NCBI GenBank assembly: GCA_029891345.1
Contig: CM057000.1
Span: 140,625,793 to 140,689,792, forward strand
Direction: 5' to 3'
Origin: Dryococelus australis
Lineage: Eukaryota > Arthropoda > Insecta > Phasmatodea > Phasmatidae
Length of the DNA: 64,000 nt
Position numbers and translations under genes: made by a program
Shown: piece by piece, positions 1-13,540 of the stretch
Position numbering within the stretch: position 1 is the first letter of the stretch
Layout: each line of letters begins with the position of its first letter
Notes under the pieces: model-generated
What the model was told of the DNA's origin: nothing
Databases searched by the model: none
Seen by the model: the letters and a program-made list of their open reading frames with translations, nothing else

Positions 1-1620
1 TCATGTTCCCCAATGAACTCAATGCATCTCGCACACTCGCATAGGGTGGTAAAGCACTGCAGGTCACCTGATTAATGGGGTGGAATCCCACACTGAACCT
101 CCAGCTACCATCTTTATTGTGTACGAGCATTATCACGTAGTTGTATCGGCTTCTTGTTGGTTCGATGACGCCATTCGCAAGCAATTCCTCCACCTGCTCT
201 CGAATTATCTTTGCTTGGTGCGGTAAGTAACTTCTAGGAGCAGCATAGATCGGTTCCTATTTCATCAGTTGGATTTCATATTCTGCTACTGTTGTCCATG
301 TAAGCACATCATTTGATGCAAAAACTTCGCGATGTTCATCCAGCAGCCGCTGAAATGCTGCCTGGTATTGTGACAGGATCTCATGATCAAAGTCTCTTAG
401 CAGGACTTGCGGAAAATTTACTAGGTTCTTCCAATCTATAGTGTACACTGCTTGTCGCTCTTTAGCGCCAAAGTGAATCCCCCTCGTAGCTGGCTCCACT
501 ATGGTGTTTTGTCCGCCCTGATTTCGTTCATTATCATCGCTGCTGTTATGGTCTCCAGATCACGTACACGAACTATGACTGTAGCTTGCCCTTCCGCAAT
601 GCTAGTGTGCTGTCCCATTGCTAGGCGTATGGCGTGGTTGGTGGGCATAATTTCGCTTGTGTTTACAAAGTGCTGCTTGACGAAGTTATGGGAAGTAGCT
701 GTGTCAATAAGTGCATGGCACCACCGCCCATTCTAACGGAAGAGGATGCATTGACTTGCTGGATTAAGATTAGTTGTCGTGTTTTATCCGGGTCTTCCGT
801 TCATACTGAGGTGTAGGCAGCATTCGGTCTCCTTACCTCCATTTGAAATTTCCCTGGTTGCTAGGTACCGGTCCTCGATAACAATCCAGATTCGGGTTAT
901 TAGGGCAACGAATGTGCCAGTGGTATACCTCAGCAGGCCTGCAGTAGCAGCATGTGGTCTGGGGTCGGTAGCCTCCTCACTCTCTGCTGTAGGCTCTTCC
1001 CTCACCAGGTCTTGCAATGTTTCCCTGGGTGCTTGGGTTATCACTGAGACACGCACTTTCTTAATTGTCAGTTCCTATTGCCCTCTCTCGTCGCGATTCT
1101 GCACCTGGCTTCACATGCCGTGCAAAACCTAACTCGCGGCACAGTTAACACATATTTCGTTCCAGTATTACTACTGCCTTCAGTACTTCCTCCACATTGC
1201 TGTTCAGAAACAGGCACAATGCTGCTCGAAACTCGGGTAGTACGGTTTCGGTCACTATATCCAACACCACTCACTCTGGTAATTAAGGCTGGAATATGCG
1301 TATGTGTTGAATTATTGGCATGATAAATGTGGGGAGTTGGTCCCACTGCTGTTCCTGCCATAGCAATTTTTTCTGTGCTAGTAACGATGTGAACGTGCTG
1401 CCATATTGGTACTGAAACGCACAGACAAATTTGCTCCAACCTAAGATGTAGTGGTTAATAGCATTTCACCACTTGCCAGCTCTGCCAGTCAATTGGTTCC
1501 ATACACAACTCGCCCACTCGTCCTCGAAAATGCCGTACCTCCTCAGTCTTGTGGTACATTCCTTCAAAATAGCTGACAGGTCTTCACTTGCTGTCTTCAC
1601 TCGTATTTTACTATGGCTCT
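1..1620 (-). mobile_element. Ty3/Gypsy LTR retrotransposon fossil, gag to early reverse transcriptase (copy G1)
   Basis: Reading the minus strand from right to left, the stretch gives gag-like sequence (about 1440-780), a protease-to-polymerase linker (499-257) and the first part of a Gypsy reverse transcriptase that runs off the left edge of the window (below about 230). The linker matches the same part of the fossil at 11432-11983: both share a 'HFGAKER' block and an 'AFQ-LLDE' block. The element is broken in several places and its LTRs are not visible, so it is old. The right border near 1620 is an estimate. The family assignment rests on the reverse-transcriptase segment and is fairly secure. 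Confidence 0.75.
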
Positions 1621-2298
1621 CAGGCCAACACTTTACATAGGCTGTGGGGCTTAACCTGCCAGAAAAGTTATGCAGTCAAAATTGGCATAGAGCCGAGAAA
1701 TGGATTAAAGTGCAGTTTACGGTCAGGTGATGCAAGCCCTGGGGAAGAGGGAGGTAATGTTTCGGGCACATAGTACAATGAACAGGATTGAAAACAAAAG
1801 TTGATGACCATGCGAGTATGCGAAACCCAAGCCACGGTAACACGCAACTGCACTCCTGAGATGCTCGACGCTAACTCACTGCTCGGCGTGGCATGATGGC
1901 CGGCCGTCCACTTGGACCTACTTTCAAAACACGCTACATAACAAAACTACTTTGCACTGCTCACCTTGCAACTTAACATGCACGAAAATATTATGACATT
2001 AACTCTGAATACTCTAACTTTCCAGAAGTGCATGCATGAAATGAGGATGAGACACATGAGGAATGATACACTTTCAAAAACACTTTAATATTACACTGCT
2101 GATATTCCACCCTATTCCTTTGTCTATAATTAACACATGTGTGAATGCGGGTGCTGCTAATTTGCATACAAAACTACACATTGTCATAGAGTGTGTGCGT
2201 GCGCTTCGCTTTGAGCTGTGGTGCTGCTGTCAAACGGACTTGAGTGAGCGAGGATGTGGCACACGTCAAAATGAGAAGCCAGATAGTAAAAGAGAATG
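1621..2298. other. No gene seen; possibly the 5' part of copy G1
   Basis: I find no recognisable protein or repeat boundary here. The stretch follows the gag-like end of the neighbouring Gypsy fossil and may hold its leader or LTR, but no second copy is present in the window to prove it. Confidence 0.3.
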
Positions 2299-2460
2299 AG
2301 ATTGAGTGAGACAGTGAGTTACTGAGAGTGAGTGAGAAAGTGAGAGAGTGGGAGAGAGTGAGTGAGAGAGTGAGCACGAGAGTGAGTGCAAGAAGTCTGC
2401 AAAAGTGACTGCGGGTGCACGCGCATACACATGAGTCAGTGAGTGTGAGTGAGAGTGAGT
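2299..2460. repeat. Degenerate (GAGT)n microsatellite
   Basis: About 160 bases built almost only from gagt/gaga/gtga words on the plus strand, interrupted by a short stretch around 2390-2440. Reading frames through it give Ser/Leu/His-rich peptides that are artefacts of the repeat. Confidence 0.85.
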
Positions 2461-5400
2461 ATTGATGGTATGGTGTTTTGCTGGACCATTTGGGGGAATG
2501 AAGGGTACGTGGACAGGAATGTAATGTAGGTTTTGACGTTTACCATGTGTCCCCCTACCGTAGGTCATTAACCACGTCATCAACATAAGTGTACAGAAGC
2601 CAACCAATCACAACATGTTCAGTAGGAGGTCCGAGCCACCATTGCAATATGTGTGTCATGTGCTGTGCTGTGCATTAGTGCATCGAGTTGTTTAGAGTTA
2701 TATATGTTATTTTTAATATTGTTAATTATTTTATTTACTGGTAAATATTGTGTACAGTGTTTTTGTTTATTTTATTTTCGTGTCACATGAGCAACTAAAC
2801 AAATATTTAAATAAGGTGTTCCATTGCCTTTGCCAATGTTGAAAGTTCAGTTGTCGTCAGGGTTATGTCATTATGTTTGTCAATGTCGTGTCAATAGTTT
2901 ATTTATTTTCCTACGTACCTTACCCTAATGGCACGTAAGTATTTAAGGCAAATTGCCTTGTAGTGCAGTGTTATGTGTGTATTTAAATTTTAAGGTTTAT
3001 TTACATAATGCAGAATTTCGAATGATAATGCACTTGGTGCGCCATTTAGATTTCCCATCTATTGACACACTCTCAGGTAACTCGTATGAAATGCCTGTAA
3101 ATATTAATTGAAATACTTCTAGTAAATAGTTGCTCAACATATATGCACTTTATAAATTTTAGAAAAGAATAGCATTAAAACCAGTAGTAAATACTCGTCT
3201 TTGCCAGTATTCATAGCATTCACAAATCGAATGAACCAGTGCACAGAACTGCGGCCACACACATGGCCAGTTAACCTAGAATTAGTAACGTTTTTTATAT
3301 AAACAGGGGATTTATTGTGTTTTACATATTGTAATTATAATAATTAGGGGCTTTATGCATAGCCACATAATATGTTTGGAATGGGAGAGATACACCCAGG
3401 GTACAGGCCGAGTTTAAGTCATAGCACAGTTGACATGAATTGCCTTCAACGAGTCAACTGTTCGAAATTAATCTGATGCTTATAATTTCTTACATGTGTT
3501 TTTTTACACATAAATGAAAGTGTGAAATTAAATATTAATGCCATCAGTATCTCATCGTCAAAAATAAAATCATCCATCATTATAACATGATATAAGTATG
3601 CATTTTTTTTTCCATGCGTGGGCAGAAAGACTCTGCCAGTGAGCGAGACAATGCAAGTTAGTCACCCTACATGAGCTGCAGAGTGGACATCATGTCCACC
3701 TCCCCAGGCACTTCATCTTTGTTCACTGGTCTTTCACTGCAAAGTATAAATTTTAATAGAGCACCTTTGGGATTGCTCCGTATTGCATATCTAAATCGCT
3801 CAAAACCCATTGTATTATGTATCCAATGGTACAAAAAGTCGAGACAAAAAACCGTCAATTTTCCTCACCCCACTTGATTCGAAATGCGTATCCATATGCC
3901 TCGGGAGGTTGGGGAGGAATTTTGACCCACATCCAAATATTTCCTATATTGTATCCAAACAAAAAATTGCAATATAGGGTAAAAGACCCAATTTTTTATT
4001 ATTAGTATTAGTGCATTAATTTTATATTATTACCTTTTTGCCACATTAAATAGTAGTCAGTGAGTGTCATGAAGTGAGATGTGTTTCATTTTTTTCTTAA
4101 ATGTAAGTATTGTCAGTTGTTGTTGACATAGTATGGGCATAATCTATATTGAGGTTATGAATGAGTTTCCAAGTACAGGTGTGTAAAATCTACACCTGGT
4201 AAACTATTCAAAGTGTGGTTTTGTTTAAAAGGGTTATGTGTCACATGGTCATTAAATAAAGGTTCAACCTGTTCCAACCACAATGAACCAATTACACTAA
4301 GTATCACGTGACCGAACATGGTAAGTGAGTAGAAACATCACGTAATATTCCAGCGGATTTATTATTGAGATCAAGTGTGAGGTTTGTTAATTTTAAAGAG
4401 GGCTTATGAAATTTATAAGGATTAAAGTATCATGATGTACTATGTATATAAGATGCATAACATCTAGAAAATCCACGCCAAATCACTTGCCATGGTGCAT
4501 AGCATATTAAAATGTAATATAATTTTTGCAATAGTTGCAATCACTGTGCACCCCATCCTTCAGTCAAACACATTATATAATAATCAGAAGTCAGTAGTGG
4601 ACAGTAGCATCCCATACCAAGGGCAGTAACAAAACAGAACATTGAGGTTAGGTGTTCTGTACGTCCTTAAGTCGCCTTCCATAAGAGGCAAGCATTTGAC
4701 AAGCTAATCCTAATTTTCAATAACTTGTTGAAAGAGGATGTTTAGGTAGTTTTTATTGTTATCAACATCATTAGCCAATGGAGATATTAGGTTTAAGAGG
4801 GGAAGCATTAAATAAAATGTCACATGTGTGCCAAGATGGGCCAATTGTGCACGTTAAGTATAAGTTATGCGGCAAGTCAGCCCAAAAAAGTCTCGCAATT
4901 GTTATATTTTACATTCTGCTTACAACTACATTCAAGGGAAAATGTAAGTGTTCATGCAATGTCCCATAAAATTATCCTGTATCAGCCACCAGCAATTTCA
5001 TTATATTTAACTAAATATTCCTGATTAACTGTATTTTCATCATGACACGGGAATGGCCAGCCACTGAGAGAGCTGTGCGTCATACCCTCAGGCAGTCGCG
5101 TCATCGCCTCTCAGCCGAGTGAATGTATGATTCATGTCCTCCCCTGACCATCATGTTTAGACTCATCATTTAGTTTGCCAATAATACTAATGCAATTCTG
5201 GAACATTGTAAAGCTTTTCATCCGAGGAGAGGGCCACTCGGCAACCCAGTTCGTTATTTCTTGACTGGGGTATTATGTAAAAGTTAGCATTGTGTAGGCA
5301 TTAGCACCTTTTTCCGTTTAAGAGTTCTCCTTGCTATAATGGATTGAAATAATGTTTGTGCCTCGAATGAGGAAATGTAGCAAATACAACATGACCTTCG

Positions 5401-7510
5401 CAAAGTTATATCATTTTTATTTGTTCTGAACGCTTCTCATCCACCCTGCAATCATAAATTAACGTAAAATATTGGTGTGGAAATGGCCGCAACAGTTCCC
5501 AGCATCATTGAATGAGTGTATAGAGGAAGTTCTAATATCCTCTACTAGATACGGCATTTGGATTATAGTAATCATGGAACAGCAGCAGTAATGGCTGGTG
5601 GAGCATCAGTGGACCACTTGAGGGGGAACGGCCCATGACACACATCATCATTATGATCTAAACTGAGCGAGGACTAGCACTCACTTGGTAAACATGAACC
5701 CCGCATCCACCCATCCTACCTTAACCTCATTCCCTGTTGCCCAGATTATGTATACATCACCTAACTAGGGGTCATTGTTTAGCGTGTCACATTCCTGATG
5801 TCAAATTGGCTTTCCCAAGCATGTGGCTAATCACGAACGCTAATTCCTTATTTGTCAATTGTCAATATTTCGTGTGGGTTTTCACGCATTTCATGCATCT
5901 TAATTACCTCGTTTCTCCTGCAAAAATTCTAATATTTCCTGACCAAACAACCCCACCAAAGTTTTCGCGCCACATTTTGTGTAACACGTGTGACCACGTG
6001 GAACAACAAATACCAGTCCTTTGAGCCTTGGTTCCGCACATTTCACTACTGATCAACCCTTCCATTATTTTCCTGCATTGTACTAGACTGGCCATCAAGG
6101 AGTTCAACATCAAGAAAAGGGAACATCAGCAGGTGGGAAGTTTTAGCACCAATTCGCCATTGCCACCAAGAATACAACAGTCCGCCATCTTGGACCGTGG
6201 GGCACCTGTGATGCAGCAATACCTCCATCTTGGACGAGCCAAATGCAGAAGGGATTGAGGCACCTGCCACCCCTCCCTCCATCCAAGGTACATCGTGCAG
6301 GCAGGACCACCCTTCCCACGTCGCACTCGCGAGGATGGCAGCACATGTGCCGTCAATGGTGGCCACAGAATGGAGGGTAGCAACAGCATGGTTCACAGTT
6401 GTGACATCACCAGCCGTCTGGAGGAAGGGAAGCAAAGATGAATAATAATAGTAGTAATAGTAGTAGACAGAACAATCTCAGCTCACATGGTGGAGAAATG
6501 GTAAAATAAATTTCTATTTCAACCATGCTAAACATCAGGATGGAGCTGTGAGGTCTTCTGAACCAATACTAGGGACGCATCATGTGTCAATTTACCCCCT
6601 CTCTGCTGTGACTGAAGCTCATCCTGATGATTGGAAAGAAATATTCTCCAGAAGGACAATATGTCTCCCTCTCTCAACTTCCACAGGAAATATTTTGGTA
6701 GTTGATTCTCCCAGGGGTGCCTCGGTCATCCTCGACATAGTCAGGATTTTCTTCCTTTCTTATCTTTTGATAAGGAGTAGGAGAGGGACGCTCACTGAGG
6801 AGAGGTGGTATTTTTAAATCCGAAGGACAGTGCACACACTCTTATGCCGGCTGTTACCTTTCCTCTGAAATACACCCACAATGGGACACAACCATTCTCT
6901 ACTCAAACCCACAGCTGAAATCAATTCCTTGGGGCAGCAGAGTGCAAGGCCCCTTTCTTGCTGTGATATCCCATAGGATGATTGATATCCCATTAGACTA
7001 CATCACTGAGCAGTAAGGATGGATGCCAAGTGTCCCCAAATCAGAATGTCAACTCTTCTCCTCCCTGGCTCATCTAATCAGAAACGGTTAAGGGTTGGAA
7101 AAGGAAATTCCCTTGAGCGAATGCAGAGCTGTCTCAACTGCAATTTTCTTTCCTTCCTGTTGTGCTTCTACTAAGTGCCTTACTCTGTGTGTGCTCATTG
7201 AGCGGCTGCCCTCATGGCTCATCTTGGGCAAGCTGTGAGAACAGCTTATGGAGGATGAAGGGCGTGCCTTCCTACGTTTAACTCTTGGTGCACTTTAACA
7301 CACTGCTCCGATAGCAGACAAACTCTGTTTCTGTCTAGCTCACGGGCTAGCCTATATCACTCTCTCCATCTGCTGAACCAGTGAAATAAGCGCTTCTAGA
7401 CTTATTTCGTAATTATGAGTCTAATATAGAGTGAAACAGTAGGCTTCTTTACAAAATTGCGATTGCATCGCCACTATATGAAGTAGTGGGTCAGTTTTAG
7501 AAGACGAAAA
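2461..7510. other. Gene-free AT-rich stretch
   Basis: No credible coding region, RNA gene or complete repeat was recognised over about 5 kb. The part at 6120-6440 is more GC-rich and contains a repeated 'catcttggac' word (near 6189 and 6225), but its frames show no family signature. Undetected old transposon pieces are likely. Confidence 0.5.
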
Positions 7511-7548
7511 CATATATTACTTCGAATAAACATATATTACTTCGAATA
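7511..7548. repeat. 20-bp tandem duplication
   Basis: The unit 'catatattacttcgaataa' occurs twice head to tail, at 7511 and 7531. Confidence 0.85.
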
Positions 7549-8028
7549 ATATTTACATCAACTGAACTTGTCTGGTCTTCTTGCAGCTTTACTCTTTTAA
7601 TGTCCATGGCTGCTTTGCTTAAAAACCAGATTTCCCACAAAATTAACTAAGCGGGTTTCTTTTTTTTTTTTTCTACATTTTGCACATCTTATTATGCATT
7701 GGACTGAAGGATAGTGATTTCCCTGTCTCGAACATGTCCTTGTTGAGGAGAAGGATGGGAGTTAGAAGGGAGCTTCGTGGAGTCGCCTAACTAACGTCGT
7801 CGAGTTGTCAGACAACTATGCTACAAGGGCCTAACTGATTCCAAGCAACGAGTGCTGGAAATGTACTTACTAATGTTCTGTGATTAGCAAGGATAGTAAT
7901 TTAAGTATTCTCTTTACATAACAAAATCGGTTAAGAATGACAAAAACAGTGATGGTTTTTTTTATTGTGTCCAGGAGTTCAAAGTAAAGGCTTCTACATG
8001 CCTGATAGACTGAACAGAATGCAAATAC

Positions 8029-8060
8029 AGTCGACCCACCTTATCCACTGTATTTGGTTC
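8029..8060 (+). repeat. Orphan pogo/Tigger-type terminus
   Basis: The sequence 'tacagtcgacccaccttatc' has the TA plus CAGT start and the 'cttatcc' core usual for termini of pogo/Tigger DNA transposons. I found no matching right end close by, so the element it belongs to is not delimited. Confidence 0.4.
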
Positions 8061-10061
8061 TGGGACTATTGTGAATGAGTAAAACCCATAGATGCTTGGG
8101 ACAGATTTGTAAATTGCATAACATTGCATATACCATGTTTACAAACTTATTTTTTTCAATGTATGTATTAATTTTCTGCACCCATACTTACTTTCATCCA
8201 CCATTTATCTGGCCTTCAGTTAACCGGAACACATCTGGCACCATCACAGAACACCAAGCAAGCATCACACTCCACCGTCATTTCATGTGATAAACAGTCT
8301 GCCAGACACACACTCGCAAGTAGTGTTATTAAGTGTGATGTGTTCCTGATGTCCACGTATCCCTTGTGCCTGTTTGTTCCATCGCAGCTACATTAACAAC
8401 ACAGAAACACGCTACCGATCGACATTAGGTCGTGGTCTCGATCATTGCAGGTCGACAAGATCGGCATTTACACTTTTCTTGCTGCCCTGTAACTCGTGGC
8501 AGCGTGTCATAATATATAACATTCATCACAAGAGGTAACTCTCGTGATGAATGGATATGTGGCATAAACGAAACTGCCACTGGAGGGAACACTGGGATAA
8601 GTGGTGCAGCTTATTCCCACAACTTTCCAATGTGCGCAATGTCGACGGGCCCCGTGGCCGAATCCAGAGTGCGACGTGGATCCAAGTAGTGTCAAAAGAT
8701 GGGGAATCACAGGAAGTGTAAAGTGGTGAGCAGCTTCCTAGCCGCAGTAATTAATAGGAACATTTTTATGCATTTTTAGTAGTGATTGCATCACAATTAA
8801 CTAGGGAAACAGCCCACTCCAGCATAGAGAGTAGATAACATACTATAGAAGACAGGGCATAGCTATGCCCCTAGTGATACACATTCCTGTAATTATAACC
8901 ATTACGACACACATCGATATTAATATGATATATAATTACAAGAGTGAACAGGTAATCATCCATTGAGAATCAGCACCTGAGGCATCATTTCATTTAATAT
9001 CACCCTTCAAGTGTTGTGACATACTCTTGATATCACATTCTTAGCCATATCTGGGGCTCCGACGTTCACGGGTATGTCACCAATGTGTTTTAGTTTAGTA
9101 ATCTTAATTATGAACAAAATCAGTTTCATTTATCGCGTTAGTTAGTAGGTTCCATTTTTTTCATGTTTTCATTTTGGCGCCGGATTCGCCGGACGTGCGG
9201 TGAAGCTGACACCATATCATTAGTCAGACTTCAGCACTCGAGACAACCGGAAGGGAAGATGGTAAGCTCCGCGTACCCCCCTCGGAAATTCAATCTAGGC
9301 TGCATTTTCATTCATCGCAATAGTTAACATAACTCAGGAACATTTAAGAACTTTTATTTAACCGAGGGGAGGTCTCTCTGCATCCTGAAGTAGCATACCA
9401 GGACTTCATGCATGAGACACGTTTTTACATAATTCTAACTTAAGGCCTACACCTTATTTTCAGTAGTAGCGACCACCGGCAGGTCCAGAATGCCCGGGTC
9501 CGCTTAACCAAGGATACATATTATCATGAGCAGCAACATTTTGTTCTACTTTACCGGTAATAAAACAGACATACCCTAATTATATGTGTTTTATAGTATT
9601 AACTCTCCTGAGTTCATCGGGTACTGCGCCCTCAAAGCAGCATCAACTTAAAAGTGTCTTTCAGTGTATGTTATGCATTTACAGGGCCTGCCTCCCTCGA
9701 GCAGAGTAAATTCAGTGATTATATAGGCGTGCGAAGTGGCCACCAGCTTATATTATTTTATATTTTAGATTCGACTCAATTTAACTGACAATTAAATGAG
9801 CTCTCCTTCATATTGACCGTGTATCCAGAGTCGCCGTAGGCTGACGACCGTACGACCCCATTCAACATCGTTCACTCTACCGAATGTGGCACCGGGCACA
9901 TCACCAGTTCCTGTTCTCCACCTGCTCCCAGGCAGGACCCAAACACATCACAGCACCTCTGTAGGCGCAGCACTTTAAGTGCTTGTAGAAAATATCGAAC
10001 GTTTAGTTAGTAGTTGTGTTATGCAATATCGGCTAAAAGGACAAATGAGTGTTCTAGTTAG
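8061..10061. other. Gene-free stretch
   Basis: No coding region recognised. A 'tggcgccgg' word at 9173, preceded by AT-rich sequence, resembles an LTR-element primer-binding site, but no LTR pair or gag follows, so I do not call it an element. Confidence 0.4.
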
Positions 10062-10153
10062 AGCACAAAGTATAAGAAATTTGTGTTGTCTATTAAAGAC
10101 AAAGTTGAAATCTTAAAAATATTGGATTCTGATGCATCAGTTAAACCACTGTT
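10062..10153 (+). pseudogene. Pogo/Tigger-type transposase fragment (N-terminal helix-turn-helix)
   Basis: One frame from 10062 translates to a basic start followed by 'LSIKDKVEILKILDSDASVK', which matches the CENP-B/pogo DNA-binding helix-turn-helix found at the start of Tigger and jerky-like transposases. Similarity stops after about 30 residues and no DDE catalytic domain follows, so only a scrap of the transposase gene is left. A stop codon lies just upstream of the match. The match is short but the block is characteristic. The element borders were not found. Confidence 0.6.
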
Positions 10154-10513
10154 TATTTTGCGATATGTTTACAAAACTGTCCACCATAATGAGTACAAGA
10201 ACTACAGAAGGGAGTGATGCAACACCTGGTACAAGCGGCAGTACACATTATGACACTTAAAACACAAGCCATTTGCCTACCATCTCAGCAAACACAGAAA
10301 ATACAGGCGAGAATCGAGCCAGTAAAAGTTACCCAACAAACTCTGGCCAGCAAACACCGTTCTGCTGTCTTATGCCGGAAGTGGCCATTTGAAATATGGA
10401 TTGGTGGCTGACTATTTGCAGACAGTGTCAAAAATACACTTTACCGCTACCGGCAAGATACAAAATGTATTCTGGCCCAACATACACGAAAAGTACGGGC
10501 CATAATCTAGCCG
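10154..10513. other. Unassigned spacer between pogo scrap and Gypsy fossil
   Basis: No coding similarity or repeat boundary was recognised. Confidence 0.4.
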
Positions 10514-13512
10514 GTAAAAGCTAACTGACCAACTGGTAGAGTACGGCATCCAGTCCCTCCTGGCTGGTATTGGTCTGCAGGTAAAGGTGTCTTGCTGAAT
10601 CGTACCACGTTAGAGTAGGACATGCTCGGAATTTCTCCTTAATTTGCAGAAAGGGAGTTTCCTGTTTGCTGCCCCACATGTACCACTGTTGTGGAGACAG
10701 TAGGTCCATGAGAGGCACAGTGATTACAGCGAAATCATGCACGTGTTCACGTAACCAGTTTATTAGACCGAAGAATTTACGTAGTTTATTTATGTGTATA
10801 TGGTTGTGCCTGATTCTCAATCAGACCCAGCTGTTCGGGGTTCGGTCGGTTACCTTGTTCGATCACCACGTGGCCTAGAATCTCTAGATCCCTCTTGCCA
10901 AACCAGCATTTCTTAACGGCATATGTTAGCCCATTAATCTCTAACCTCTCGAGTACAAGTAACAGGTGTTTAAGATGTTCTTCCCACGTCTCCGACCATA
11001 TGACTATGTCGTCGAGGTAGGTGAGTGTAAATTAGCCTATCGTACCATCGAGGACCAATACCATCATACTCCGGAATGTGGTGGGAGCCCACTTCAACCC
11101 AAAGGGCATGGTGAGGAACTGATATAGTCGGCCGTCCAGGGTGGTAAAAGCAGTCTTTTCCTGGTTCTCCTGGAGTGCTGGTATTTGCCAGTAGTCACTT
11201 CGCAAATCGAGCGACGATACGATTCTGGCCCTTCCGAGTGAAATATGGGCTCTTTGACACTGATATAGGGTGGTATAGTACTGCACGTCACCTGATTGAT
11301 AGGCTTGAAGTCCGTGCAGAACCTCCAGATTCCATCCTTTTTCGGAGCGAGAGTTATGGCCGAATTATTCCAGCTCCTAGTCGGTTCGATTGCCCCGTCT
11401 GCAAGCATCTTGGATATCTGCTGTTTTACTATTATAACTTATGAGGCAAGTAGCTGTGGGGGTTACTGAAGATCGGTTCTTCCTGAGTCAACGGGATAGT
11501 GTGTTCTGCCACCATTGTCCTGCATACTGAATCATGGTTCGCGAAAACAAGTCTACGTTCATCTAGCAAGTGCTGAAAAGCAGTTTGGTGCACTGTGGAT
11601 ATGTCATGTTTAAACTCTGTTAAATTTACTTTAAGCACATGGGCATTTCTGCAGCTGTCTACATTATAAATTGTTCCTCTTTCCTTCGCTCCAAAGTGGA
11701 TGCGATGTTCGGCTGGTTCAAATATTTTACTTTGCTCTGAAAGCCACGGTACTCCTAAAATAACGTCTTCATTAATTCCACTAGTAATGACTACTGTAGT
11801 TATGGTCTTCAAATCTCTTATTCTGATAGTAACGGTCGTTTTGCCGATTACTGTATTAGTGCATTCCCCATTAGCAAGCCAGGTCGCCTGTTTGGTTGAG
11901 ATTATGTCACGTTTGTTAACAAAACAAGGGTGACAAATGTTGCGTGGCGCAGCTGTCGACAAAGGCACGACACAAAATACCATTTACATAGACAATTACA
12001 CGAATAAATTTTGCACCTTGGCTACTGACCTTGGTAATTAGGACTTGCTCTGGTGTTACCACTGTGCTGGTGTTGCGGGGAAGCGGTAAAGTCCATGGTT
12101 GCTGGCTCTACCCCCACAACCCGTTTCCCTGCTGGTATTCGTTGCTGTCCGGTTGTTGGTGGGCGTTTCCGTTGCTGTTGTTCGGATGTCTCCGACGCGG
12201 GTATCCTGGGCAATCGGCGTGCCAAAGGAGCTGCCGTCCTGGGCAATACTGGCATGGCACCAGAGGTGGTCTCGTATGGTCCCACCGAACGGACCGGTTC
12301 GCGTCACCGTATTCATTCACATTTGGCCTGTTTCCGTCACCTCGTACATGGGGTTGAAAACTATTAATTTGTTTCACTCGCGGCTGTTCTAGTCGTCATG
12401 GTTAAAAGTTCTGCCTGTGTTCCCAGTGGTCATCGCCGCTGTAGTTCCCGAACTCGTGAGGTCCTTGGCGTGTCCGGGCACCTCCCGATTCGTGTCGTGG
12501 AACACTCGTATTTTGTTCGAGGATGATGGCAGCACCCATGAACTCTGCGAGTCTGCTGTTTAGTACTAGTATTATGGCTGGTCTGTACTCTGGTAACACT
12601 GTCTCGGCTATCACTTCGAGGACTTCTCGTTCACTCAATCCAGCCTGGAACTTCGTACCAGATGTTTTTTCCTGTTGACAAATGCCGATAATGTTTCGCC
12701 CTTCTGTTGTTCTTGGAGCGTGAGTTTGCTTTGGATTTGGATCGAGGTGAATGTACCTCCGAAGTGGCACTGAAACACATGAATGAACTCTCCCCACTCG
12801 AGTCCATAATTATTCATCGATCGCCAACATTGCAGTGTGTCTCCTTCTGTTTCCCAACACATCTGGGCCATTCCTCTTCCAATACTCCGTACCTCTGCAG
12901 GCACATCGTGCAAACTTGTATAAAGGCGGATGGATCCTCATTCAGTTGGCCCAAAGAGGTTGGCAGTGTCTGTAACTTTGTAGGCATTAGTCTACATGGT
13001 ACGTCAGTGCGATTGGTAACACTGGGCGTAGCCATCGTGGCTCCGTTTACGTCTGTTGGTAAGTTTGGGAAATTCATTGAGGTAGGAAACTGGTTCTGTT
13101 TGGTTGGCAATACTGTGGGAAAATTCGGAGTGTACATAGGCGGGGAATAATATGGTTGCAGGTGCGGAACATAGGGTGTACTAGGTGTTAACGGCAAAGG
13201 TTGATACTGGAGGGTAGTTACAGGCAGTGGTTGTTACTCGGGTACATTCGCCCTGGGCGGTACCGCAGATGTGTACTGAATGTCCGGTACTTCAGCAGTT
13301 GTGGCTTCCTCCTTAACTGCGCAGTCTCCACACTCGAACTTTTCCTCACTGTTTGTTTGCCGCTCTGTCGCCGTTCGACACTGTTGGTGGACCCAGAAGG
13401 TTGGATTGGTCGCAGATGCTTATTCTTTCATCAGAGTTTCCCGTATAACCGTTACGCTCGTACTTTTTTATCCTTTAGAACTCGCAGAGGAAAGTGTTCT
13501 AATTATACGTGA
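10514..13512 (-). mobile_element. Ty3/Gypsy LTR retrotransposon fossil, gag and pol (copy G2)
   Basis: From right to left on the minus strand: a gag-like region (about 13200-12400, including a capsid-like block with 'QLTLQEQQ'-type sequence), a protease/linker region (11983-11432), reverse transcriptase (about 11408-10980) and the connection region towards RNase H (10820-10521), which has the usual 'FFGLINWLREHV' block. The reverse transcriptase keeps family blocks such as 'PPYISV', 'LDLRSDYWQI' and 'MPFGLKWAP'. Integrase was not found. The copy is broken in many places and old. It is related to copy G1 in the same orientation, and its 5' LTR could be the unit at 17563-19109, though that link is inference. 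Confidence 0.88.
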
Positions 13513-13540
13513 TCTCCTTGTATGTTAAGGGTTGTGGACT

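Noticed and set aside
2174-2607. Ser/Leu/His-rich frames of 67-113 codons
   Set aside because: Products of the (GAGT)n microsatellite.
6046-6445. Up to 129-codon frames on both strands in a GC-richer patch
   Set aside because: Open in several frames at once, with no recognisable motif or splice context; composition explains them.
9160-9200. LTR primer-binding-site-like 'tggcgccgg'
   Set aside because: No LTR boundary, no gag downstream and no second copy; a single 9-base match is not enough.
12031-12392. Several overlapping 90-110-codon frames on both strands
   Set aside because: All are alternative frames across the gag region of the Gypsy fossil.
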